From positions 558,001 to 622,000 of the forward strand of contig JAJOHG010000001.1 in NCBI GenBank assembly GCA_021029095.1: a stretch of DNA of 64,000 nt, in the 5' to 3' direction. Shown here piece after piece: positions 54,722-64,000 of this stretch (position 1 is its first letter; every line of letters starts with the position of its first letter). Both the position numbers and the translations under genes were made by a program. The notes under the pieces are model-generated. The model had not been told where the DNA came from, made no database searches, and worked only from the letters and a program-made list of their open reading frames with translations. The DNA comes from Phellopilus nigrolimitatus. Taxonomy: Eukaryota; Basidiomycota; Agaricomycetes; Hymenochaetales; Hymenochaetaceae.

Positions 54722-57160
54722 ATGCAGCCTCCCGCGAAGAAAAGAGACTTGAATCCCACTGGTCTCGGGCGAGCAATTATCAATAAAAAATCTAAGGATG
54801 CTCGGCAAGCTCACGAATCCAATATGGTCAGTCTAGTTCTACCGGAAAATAAAAATAAAAATGCTGAAATGTAGAACAAGTACACAACGGATGTTGAATC
54901 ATCAAGCAATTTGCGTTCTGTCACACAAGAGAAGGATCTCGATGAGTTCTTAAATACAGCCCAGTTAGCGGCGACGGACTTCACGGCAGGTATGATGAGA
55001 CGGGTATATGCTGCTAATCGACGTGTGTTGAGTTTACCTTTGCAGAGAGACACAACATCACTATTATACAAACGCCTAGCGCTAGCGCGTCGTCTGCGCA
55101 TAACCCATTCCTGCTCACTGATCAGGAGGAGAAGCAGGCACTCGAAAAACATAGACAAAATAAATCGCGCTTGCAAGTACCTAGGCGACCTCCGTGGACA
55201 AGAGAGATGACACACATCCAGTTAGAGAGGCAGGAACGCGATGCTTTCCTTGAATGGAGAAGGGGACTTGCTCAGTTGGTACCGTATTCTTGTTTTTGAT
55301 CTGTTTCTGAATTTTTGAATTTTGAATCCATTTAGACTCCAAGATGAGATGGGCCTATTGCTCACGCCTTTCGAGCGAAATCTCGAAGTGTGGAGACAGC
55401 TGTGGAGAGTTGTTGAGAGGTCGCATTTAGTCGTGCAAATTATCGACGCACGAAATCCCTTGCGTTTCCGCTGCGAGGATCTCGAGATATATGTGGAAGG
55501 CGTAGAGGGATCGGAAGGCGAGCATGGAACCGGTGCTGGAAAGCGAAAGACACTCCTCCTGATTAATAAAGCTGATTTACTGACGTCGAAGCAAAGGTCC
55601 GCTTTCAGTGCTTTCGTTAGTTTGGCTATACCTAACATACTCGCATATAGGCGACTCTGGGCAGATTATTTTGATCAACGAAATATTCAGTACGCCTTCT
55701 TTTCCGCGGCTAATGCAGTTGCACTCCAACAAGCGAGGCTAGACGCACTGCAAAGAGAGGAGACACAGGCAGCCGAGTCTCAGAAAGAGTCCAGTGAGGA
55801 GGAGGGAGACGAGGAGGATGACGATGACGACGACGACAGTGAGGAGACAGAAAGTGATGGTTCACAAGTCGAGTCGGGGAACGTGGTACAGAAGCCACCT
55901 GGAGACGACTCGCAGTCCGTTGTCAACGAGAGTGACCTTGGTGACCATGGTTATGCGGAGAACGATCGCAATTTCTCGTTGGAGAATGACAGCGAAGACG
56001 GACAGGATTCGAGGATACGGATACTCAGTGTATTGGAGCTCGAAGCCCTTTTCGTTCACGCTGCTCCTGACCTATCTGGTGTGTTCATTTCAATTACTCT
56101 CATTTCTTGTGTTTATTTTAGTTGTCTCAGCATTCGCCGATACGTCTGGGGCGCTCCCTCCAAAGCTTGTCGTCGGACTTGTCGGATATCCGAATGTTGG
56201 AAAGTCTAGCACGATCAATTCGCTTTTAGGAGAAAAGAAAGTAAGCGTTTCATCGACACCAGGAAAGACCAAGCATTTCCAGACAATCAACCTTTCGCCT
56301 TCCATTGTGCTATGCGATTGCCCTGGACTCGTTTTTCCTCAATTCGCGACGACTGCGGCAGAACTTGTGTGCGACGGAGTCTTGCCGATAGACCAGCTGC
56401 GGGAGTATACCGGCCCTGTTTCGCTTGTTGTCAAGAGATTGCCAAAGAACGTACTTGAAGGCGTATATGGTTTGACTATTCGCACTAAAGGTCCGGAAGA
56501 AGGCGGGGACGGCAAGGTCTCTGCAGAAGATTTTCTTGTGGCTTACGCGAGTGAGTACCTATCATTAGGCAGTGGTTGGCACGCTAACAACGTTGCAATT
56601 TTCTTTTCAAAGTCGCAAGAGGTTATACTCGTTCCGGACAGGGAAATCCAGATGAAGCGCGTGCGGCACGGTACATACTGAAGGATTATGTTAATGCGAA
56701 GCTTCTCTACTGCCATCCGCCATCCGGCATATCCGACCAAGAATTCAACGAGCAAGCGCAGGAGTATGCTCTGCGGCGGATCCTGCGGAAGAAGCGTGCT
56801 CCTGTTACGCGCGTCACAAAAAATGCGGACACTTTCATCGACCCAGGCGAGAGCATCGCCGGACAGCCTGTGCCGAGCAACAAGGCGCGGGCCGTTGACG
56901 AGTCGTTCTTCACTTCTGGTTCTACTTTGGCGGCGCGTCCGTTCGTGCAGGGGACAGCACGCCATGGTCAGCAGTTCTCGCGAGCTAAGTCATATCCGCA
57001 TCAAAACGCTGTAACGGATAACGGGACGCCTCTTGATGGCCGGAGAGCGCGGATTGCGTCTGTGCTAGCGTCTAACGGAGGCGAAATCGGCGGCAAGGGT
57101 AAAAAGCACTTCAAAGGAAATAAAAAGGTAAAGCAAAGAAGCGGGAAGGGGTACGACTAG
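54722..57160 (+). CDS. LSG1: Large-subunit GTPase 1 (60S export/maturation)
   Basis: Cytoplasmic circularly permuted GTPase that releases the export adaptor Nmd3 from pre-60S subunits. 699 aa, exons 54722-54826, 54881-54989, 55046-55274, 55336-55596, 55651-56078, 56131-56550, 56613-57160. Motif order is permuted as expected: G4 (LLLINKADLL, about 219-228) before G1 (GYPNVGKSS, 396-404) and G3 (CDCPG, about 441-445). The N-terminus has LGRAIINKKSKDAR and SVTQEKDLDEFLNTAQLAATDF. An acidic insert (E/D run about 285-300) separates the G4 region from G1, and the tail is basic (GGKGKKHFKGNKKVKQRSGKGYD). An acceptor at 54874 would add Asn-Lys; 54880 is preferred from branch-site distance. The intron 55597-55650 is stop-free and 3n. 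The hAT element sits in the upstream promoter region. Confidence 0.93.
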
Positions 57161-57273
57161 CTTGTATATTCCCATTGTTGTTTGTATTTTTACGCATGAT
57201 TCACTTAAAACAGCACGAACGAATAAAATAACTGAGGATAAGGAAATGTACATGTACAGCGATCCAAACAAAA

Positions 57274-58145
57274 TCAGTAGTGACTCTTGAACATGAACTG
57301 GAAGCTGTACTGCTTTGTGTCAGGGTCCCAGTGAGACCAGTTCCAACCTCCTTCGTCTTCATCTTCGATTTCCCTTGCTGGGATACGAAATGCTATTGTC
57401 TCATAGGGCTCGGCAGCAACCTGTGATGCAGTCAGCGCCTGGGTCAAAGTGTTGACTCTGCAAAGTAACCCACAATGAGATACTGATACGCCCTATTTGG
57501 TGGTTCCCTCTTCTGCTCCCAAGCACTCATGAACCTCCGCCGTGGAATGACATCGTCCTTAATTTGCGGTAGGTGCACCTGCACCATCATGCCTTCCTGG
57601 CGCATCTCTGGATCGCGTACTTTAGTAACACGATACCCCGGCCTGCCGATCTTGAGGAAGACCTTCCGCTGTACGTTGCTCTGAGTGGGTGCGATCATCA
57701 ACTGAGCGTCCTTCATGTCACGAGCGGCTCTGCGCGCTAGGTTCGTCTGGTGCTTCTTGCCTTGGGTATGAGCCAGGTACGAGCCTTCGTTTGTATGCAG
57801 AGTAAGACATAGACGACATTCCAAAGAGCCAAGATGGTTGCGAAGGATGTACGGGTCCTAACAAAAACGCTGTTAACTGTGCATAGCACATCGAAATACG
57901 ACGAATCTAACCTTTGCCAGGTCAATAGTTTCAAGGGCAAGCTTCCTGAGGCGCTCCCTTCTGTCTACGTTGGCCTCAGAAGCGCCTGCCACACCTCCAC
58001 CACCAAATTTTGAGCCGACACGATTCTGAAAGCTTGGAGGTTAAAACAAGCGCCTGTGACTTCCGCAAGAAAGAAAAGTACCTGATAATCTTAAAAGCAA
58101 AGTTAAATGTGAGCCTAGGCATACATCTTAATCAGACATACCCAT
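57274..58145 (-). CDS. PRP11: Splicing factor 3a subunit 2 (Prp11/SF3A2)
   Basis: U2 snRNP component needed for branch-site recognition. 218 aa. Exons 58145-58142, 58089-58082, 58025-57912, 57857-57474, 57420-57274. The first two coding exons are only 4 and 8 nt; joined they spell MDYQ, continuing NRVGSKFGGGG, the invariant SF3A2 start, which fixes the model. The C2H2 matrin-type finger is C56-x2-C59-x12-H72-x5-H78 within ECRLCLTLHTNEGSYLAHTQGKKH, followed by NLARRAARD. IGRPGYRVTKVRDP and WEQKREPPNRAYQYLI are typical. The C-terminus ends at the conserved ETIAFRIP... WNWSHWD... FQFMFKSHY block, without the proline repeats of metazoan SF3A2. Convergent with LSG1 (113 bp) and divergent from RRP5 (207 bp). 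Confidence 0.92.
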
Positions 58146-58352
58146 TTTCTATTGCTTGATTATCGAGCGTAGAAACAAGATGACAGACACTTCTAGTGAC
58201 TGAGTACTGAGTGACTGCAAAAGAACGGAAAATCAAAAAGGGAGCTCGCGCACGTGGTCGTCTGCATAGCAAAGCCTAAATTTTGTAAACGGGAGCAGCG
58301 CTGTCTACTAGGACCCTGCTCAGCTTTATACCCCTCAGTTCGTATTTTCAAC

Positions 58353-61300
58353 ATGAGCAGCAAGAAACGTGGCTCGGAGGCCACAGCACCTGTTGCGTCC
58401 CAGCGCAAAAGAGTCAAACTTTCGGACACACCTGAGGAGGGAAAGCAAGCCCCGTCGGTTCTTCGTCCAGAGGAGGTCGACTTTCCTCGAGGTGGTGGAT
58501 CGAGCTTTACGCCTGTTGAATATAAGGCAATCAGAGCGGAAGCCCTGAAGGAGCTCAATGACGAGGATGTCTTTCAAGTAAGCTCGTTGTGTCTGCGTGA
58601 CCAAATGTTCTCAACAGAACGGTCGCTTTCTAGGATTCTGGTGCACGGAATAAAGGGACAAGGAAGGGAAAAAAGAAGGCTAATGTTGGGCCAACAAAAA
58701 AATCATCAGCGATGCAGCAGACGTCAAAGGGTACTACGGTTCGAGTTGAACAGCTCAATTACAAGGTATGCTTGTAACTTTTCGGCCAAGCTCTCGCTGA
58801 CACCTTGTTAAGCGCATCGCAACTGGCATGAAATTATTATGCCAAATTGTCGCCGTTTACCCATTTATTCTTATCGTTTCTCTGCCCAACCAGCTTCTCG
58901 GGCACATCCCCATCACGCATATTTCCTCACACCTCACTTCTGTACTCGAGGCTGCTGACGCCGATGATTCTGAGGATGAAGAGCCAGATTCCGAGGACAG
59001 AGACGAAAGCAAATCTGAACACGGCCCGTCTGACTTAACGGAGCTATTCTGCCCTGGCCAATACGTTCGTGCAGTCGTGTCAGCAGTTAAGCCACCAGGG
59101 ACGACAGAGGGAAGAACTTCCACCTACCTTAAGGACGAAGTCGAGAAGGCTAGCCGTAGGGTGGAGCTGAGTCTTAATCCCGAGCTGATCAATGCTGGTC
59201 TCGTAAAAACCGACTTGAAAAAAGGATTCGTAAGTCGTCGAATGTATTGTCCAGATGATCCACTAAACAAATTGAACAGACCGTGTGTGCCGCTGTCCAA
59301 AGTGTAGAAGATCATGGCTACATTTTAGATTTTGGTTTGGCCGGCAGCTCTGGATTTATGCGCTATCGACGACAGAGCAACGAAAAAATAGAGAGAAAGC
59401 GCGTCGGAAGCCTCGTGAATGTAATTGTGGACAAGCTGGCCGAGGACGGTCGCACTTGTATATTTACTGCTAATGAGGCAGAGTTCAAGTCATCAATCGT
59501 GAGCCTACAATGCGCCTTTATTTATATGGATTTATTGACGCTCTTAATAAGTTGAAGGAAGTCTCCAACGTCTCCTCAATACTTCCTGGCGTGCTAGTAC
59601 AGGCTCTCGTAACATCAGTTGTACCGTCTGGCCTTGTTGTCCAGCTTCTCGGTTCTTTCGAGGGGACCATAGACATGTACCACATGGCTTCTGGGCTAAG
59701 TCAGTCTGACTTCAAAGTAGGCAAAAAAGTCAAAGCACGTATCTTGTACGATGTAGTCGGGACCAGTCCTCCACAGTTTGCTCTTAGCTTGAAGGAACAC
59801 GTTGTCTCGTTAGACGTCAAGAAACGGAAAATGGAGGACGGTCAGACGATCCAAGAGAGTTTTCCCATTGGTACGATACTGCAAACGGTCAAGGTGAAGA
59901 GAGTAGAACCGGAGCGGGGATTAATAGTTTCTGTGGAAGACGGCGTCGACGGTTTTGTGCATGTGAGAACACCTAGATAAACATTCTCTATATCAACTAA
60001 TCTGAATCATACGGCAGATATCGCATACGTCCGACGAACACGTACCTTCTCTTTCTGCAAACTCAGGTCCTTGGAAGTTGGACAGTGTCCACCGAGCGCG
60101 CATCGTCGGCTTCCACCCTCTCGACGGCATCCTTCAGCTATCATTTCGACCCTCTATTCTCACCCAGAAATTCCTACGTGTGGATGATGTTAACGTTGGC
60201 GAAGTGATTAAGGGTACCATAAAGAAACTCACTGACTCGTGTCTTTTCGTTTCGATAAACGGGAACGTCGACGCTATGGTGTGGCCAAATCACTATGCGG
60301 ACATCATGCTGAAGCATCCGCAAAAGCGCTTCAAATTTGGCGCGTCTGTGAAGTGTCGAGTGAGTTCACGTTGCCATGAACTTGCTTTAACATGTTATAA
60401 TCAGATTGATTTCTAGGTGCTTGCTGTTGATCCCAACCGCAGACGGATTCTACTAACGGCGAAGAAGACACTAGTCGAGTCTGACATGCCCATAGTGTCC
60501 AGCCTTGATGACGTTGAAGCTGGTCTAGTGACTCACGGAGTCGTTTGCAAGGTCTTGGACAAAATTTTGATTGTGGAATTCTACAACAACGTACGAGCCA
60601 TAGTACCTACGCGTGAAGTCAGGTTCGTGAACGTACCAACGTGACCCATATCCCAAATGCTCAACCTATTTCTTCGTGAAACAGTGAAGAACCTGTAACG
60701 AATCTCGTGGAATCTTTCTCAGTAGGCAAACCGGTGAAGGTCCGCGTTCTTTCTGTCGACCGAGAAACCTCGCGAATTATCGCGAGCATTCGTCAAGCGT
60801 CAGGGGATCTGAAGTCCACTATAGGAGACATCAAGAGCGTCGAAATCGGACAGACTGTCTTTGGCACGGTACTTGAGATTCATCGCGACAATGCGCTTTT
60901 AATACTCGAGCCTTCCCGGGTTCGCGCTCTAATCTCTCTGCACAACGTAGCGAACCACCGCGGAACGCCAGCTGACCAACTTCGCTCGTCGCTAAAGAGC
61001 GGCGACATAATGGAGGAGCTTGTGGTTGTTACACGGAACCTCGATAAGGGTATCGTGATCGTCGCGAACCGCCCTTCACCGAAGGCACAGTCGTCAAAGC
61101 AGGCGCTCAATCTTGATGATATTTCCATAGGTTCGAAGGTAATAGGCCGTGTGTTAAAGCACGGGCGACATGGTGCAATTGTGAAATTTCCAGGCTGGGT
61201 GACGGGCTCATTGCACCCGACCGACACGACCGACGACTTCGAGCAGGGTAATGCTTTCCCAGCTATCAACTCCATGGTTACTGCGACAGTCATCGCCGTT

Positions 61301-63513
61301 GACTATGCTAAGAAGCACTTAATATTGTCGACAAGGTGTTCGCGATCTGAACCTAGCTCCAAGCCGAAGATCGTTGATCGAGAAGTTGGGGACTTAAAAG
61401 ATCTAAAGGTCGGGGACAAAATCAGGGGTTTCACTAAGAGCGTTGCGGAACACGGTGTTTTTGTTACTGTGGGACGTGGTATCGATGCTCGAGTGCAGAT
61501 CAAGGAGCTTTATGACGAGGTGCGTGTTCAATTGGTAAAACCATGTCGTCTGTTCTTATCGAGAACCTGTATAGTATGTAAAAGATTGGAAGAGCGGGTT
61601 CGAGGCCAACCAACTTGTCAGTGGTCGCATATTGAGGTAAGTCCCACACTTTTTACCATGAATTCGAATTTATCTTTTATCATACTCTCCTTAGTATCAA
61701 TCCTAATAAGAATCAGATCGAAATGACATTCCGCTCAGTCTCAGGCTCTCCGTCTGCGAAGGCTGGAATTTCTATCGGCGATTTGGTCGAGGGGCAGAAG
61801 GTTGATGGGAAGGTCAAGAAAGTCGAAGACTTCGGTATCTTCATCACCATTGACGATACCAGGCTGACGGGTCTTTGTCATAAGTCTGAGGTATGTTGAA
61901 AGGCTGGAAAATTGACGCTTCAGAATAATTTATTGACAACGGATTTAGATCGCCGACAACAAGGATGCGGATGTCACTATGGCTCTCAGGAATTTTAGAG
62001 AAGGTGACATGGTGAAGGCCATTGTCTTGGCTGTGGACAACGAAAGGCGACGTATCTCTCTTGGCTTGAAACCGTCTTATTTCTCAAAGGAGGACTTGCA
62101 ATCGAGCGACGAAACTGAGGAGCAAGCGGACGATGATTTAGAAGAGGATTCTCCAATGCTGGACAATGCGGCTCCCAGCTCGGACGTCGAGGCTAGCGAT
62201 AATATGGACGACGCGAGCCAAGACGAGGATGATACTGCAATGGTTGTTGACTCTTCTGTATTCGAACTTCAGAGTGCTCCTATTCCAGAATCACCAAGGG
62301 CAAAATCTTTTACTTCAGTTCCAGTGCTTTCTTTGCAGGGTGGCTTCCAATGGACTAGCGAAGTTACGCCTGTGGAGGACAACATTTTCTCGTCTGATGA
62401 CGAGTCCGATGCCCAGACTGAGAAGAAACGTAAGAGAAGGAAGAAAGGGATCGAACAGGACCTGACCGCAGACATGCACACACGCAAGCCTGAGTCGGTA
62501 GCGGACTTCGAGCGTCACCTGCTTGGGTCACCGAGCTCGTCCTACATATGGATTCAGTATATGTCCTTCCAACTGCAACTTGCGGAGATTGACAAGGCAC
62601 GGGAGATCGGGAAGCGCGCCTTGCAGGCAATCAGTATCCGAGAGGAGCAGGAGAAGCTGAACGTCTGGATTGCCCTGCTGAACTTGGAGAACACATACGG
62701 GACAGATGAAAGCCTTGAAGCTTTGTTCAAGGATGCGGCACGATACAACGACTCGAAAACTATGTATCTGCGAATGGCAGCAATATTCGACCAGTCCGAT
62801 AAAGCAGAAGTATGTCTCAAATGAATGCTTCCAAAAAACTGCGTCTTATGAAATATTTATGTGCAGAAAGCGGAGGAACAGTACAAACGCACATGCAAGA
62901 AGTTCGGACACAGTTCAAAGGCGTGGACGCTTTTCGGGGAGCATTACCTGCGACGGGGTCTTATGGAGGAAGCTCGCAAGCTTCTGCCGCGGAGCTTGCA
63001 GAGCTTAGAAAAGAGGAAACGTGAGTGCTAAAATCAGTATAGTTAAATCATGCCGAAAACCAATGGTATCTTCTCTAGACCTCAAGACTATCTCCAAGTT
63101 TGCTCAGCTGGAGTACAAGCTCGGCGACCCTGAGCGAGGTAAAACCATCTTCGAGGGCATCGTCGACTCGCACCCGAAGCGTTGGGACCTTTGGTCGATT
63201 TACATGGACATGGAGGCTGGCCAAAAAGATGTCCAGAGCATACGGTATGTGATTTGCTTGTATTTCCCTGCAGTGCAAGCCTTCAACTCGACCTTTACAG
63301 AAACCTCTTCGATCGTGTCCTTACTCAAAAAATGACCAGCCACAAGGCGAAGTGAGTCATGAGTAGACAGCAACCATCATTTTTGAATTAATGACATGCG
63401 ATTTTAGAACATTCTTCAAAAAATGGCTTGAGCTCGAGCGCCGGATCGGCGACGAAGCCGGTGAGCGCATTGTCAAGGAGAAAGCCATTGAGTGGACTCA
63501 GCGAACGGCATAG
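58353..63513 (+). CDS. RRP5: Ribosome-assembly factor Rrp5 (S1-repeat + HAT-repeat protein)
   Basis: Nucleolar factor required for both 18S and 5.8S rRNA formation (90S and early pre-60S). 1,460 aa, fifteen exons: 58353-58577, 58634-58765, 58813-59229, 59280-59498, 59552-59962, 60018-60359, 60417-60622, 60685-61519, 61575-61636, 61695-61890, 61949-62809, 62867-63020, 63079-63244, 63301-63351, 63408-63513. A lysine-rich N-terminus with VDFPRGGGSSFTPVEY leads into about ten S1-type RNA-binding repeats (recurring VG-x-x-V-x-G-x-V, FVHISH, GFVS or GLCHKSE segments) up to about residue 1000. An acidic linker then precedes HAT/TPR repeats from about 1170 (WIQYMSFQLQLAEIDKAR, KRWDLWSIYMDMEAGQKD, LFDRVLTQKMTSHKAKTFFKKWLELE). 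The acceptor at 61694 was used because it restores SINPNKNQIEMTFRS; the later AG at 61717 gives a stop. Confidence 0.93.
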
Positions 63514-63781
63514 TCTACATAGGCACCATATTTAATATATCCGTTCACCTATCACACCTTTCTGAATGCGATTGCAAGACCTGCTGAATTCCCAGATCGA
63601 ATAATTATACTTAGAGATACCGAATGACAAAGAAAATTAATGATAGTATAAACCGGGGTGCATATAAAAAAAAAGGCAGAGCGTGAAACAGATATGCGAA
63701 TAAAATGAAGAAATCGAATGGGTATAAGCCATGGTGGGATATGGATGGCAACAGCATAATCAATCATAACCCTTCTTTTCC

Positions 63782-64000
63782 TCATGAGCGTGTTCTTGTC
63801 CGTTGGTGGCCTCCCACTAAGCGGTCCTCCATATCGCTGGGCGGCCGGCGTGCGCTCATAGAGCTCGCGAGTTGTCTCTGCCAGTCGTCGAGTTCGTTCG
63901 AGAGGGATTGAAACGCCAGATCGGTCTCTGCACTCGACTTGCTAGCACGTCGATCTGAAATATCTGACAACGGCCGATCGCGCCCGCCGAATGCAGACTG
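63782..64000 (-). CDS. C-terminal end of an unidentified gene
   Basis: A frame open from the window edge to TGA at 63784-63782, about 72 codons (QSAFGGRDRPLSDISDRRASK... LAFQSLSNELDDWQRQLASS... DRLVGGHQRTRTRS). The composition is hydrophilic and protein-like, with a possible short helix (FQSLSNELDDWQRQL). No family recognised; the rest lies outside the window. Convergent with RRP5, 268 bp between stops. Confidence 0.5.
   Translation of the reverse strand, partial: QSAFGGRDRPLSDISDRRASKSSAETDLAFQSLSNELDDWQRQLASSMSARRPPSDMEDRLVGGHQRTRTRS

Noticed and set aside
54583..54786. Short plus-strand frames between the hAT element and LSG1
   Set aside because: Overlap the LSG1 start in other frames and show no motif; treated as promoter or leader.
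1..64000. CRISPR arrays, bacterial operons, ribosome-binding sites
   Set aside because: The DNA is clearly eukaryotic nuclear sequence with spliceosomal introns; no spaced direct-repeat array was seen.

Overview
The window is nuclear DNA of a filamentous basidiomycete, most likely an Agaricomycete. Evidence: very intron-dense genes (about 160 introns of mostly 50-60 nt were placed here, donors GTRNGT, acceptors YAG), tightly packed genes on both strands with gaps of about 0.1-1.5 kb, and family signatures typical of mushroom-forming fungi, including a secreted GH5 cellulase with a CBM1 that points to plant-wall degradation. Most exon joins were made by hand, keeping frame and splice consensus and checking against remembered family motifs; no alignment was run.

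Layout. 0-9 kb: 3' part of a Nop6-like nucleolar RRM protein (-), a 1,401-aa repeat-rich protein of unknown function (+), a small protein with a formin-GBD-like helical domain (-), and a membrane protein with an apolipoprotein N-acyltransferase-like nitrilase domain (-). 9.5-17 kb: a 4-coumarate-CoA-ligase-like adenylating enzyme (+), an MFS transporter (+), ceramide synthase (-). 17.5-27 kb: tRNA-Arg(CCG), Mediator MED7, a BCL7-like protein, a CCDC97-like protein (-), a doubtful small spliced gene (-), and a Zn2Cys6 transcription factor. 27.5-43 kb: a CHD/Mit1-type chromatin remodeller, mitochondrial ribosomal protein uL24m, an RNase III-fold protein that has lost catalytic residues, and a SNF2-RING translocase with SUMO-interacting motifs. 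43-54 kb: a lipid-droplet hydrolase (-), exocyst SEC8, a LYR-motif mitochondrial protein (-), and the GH5-CBM1 endoglucanase. 53.9-54.5 kb: a 686-bp non-autonomous hAT-type element with a 15-bp perfect terminal inverted repeat and an 8-bp target duplication. 54.7-64 kb: the 60S-export GTPase LSG1, splicing factor SF3A2/Prp11 (-), the giant ribosome-assembly factor RRP5, and the C-terminal end of an unidentified gene (-).

Most genes are conserved housekeeping functions: transcription and chromatin (MED7, BCL7-like, Mit1-like, SNF2-RING), ribosome biogenesis (Nop6-like, LSG1, RRP5, uL24m) and secretion or lipids (SEC8, LAG1-like, LDAH-like). I found no biosynthetic cluster, CRISPR array or obvious new defence or mobile system. 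The most noteworthy items are the hAT element placed just upstream of LSG1, six introns that appear to use GC rather than GT donors (all with GCRNGY hexamers), several micro-exons including an 8-nt exon that supplies the first zinc ligand of the transcription factor, six stop-free introns of 3n length, and the catalytically degenerate RNase III protein.
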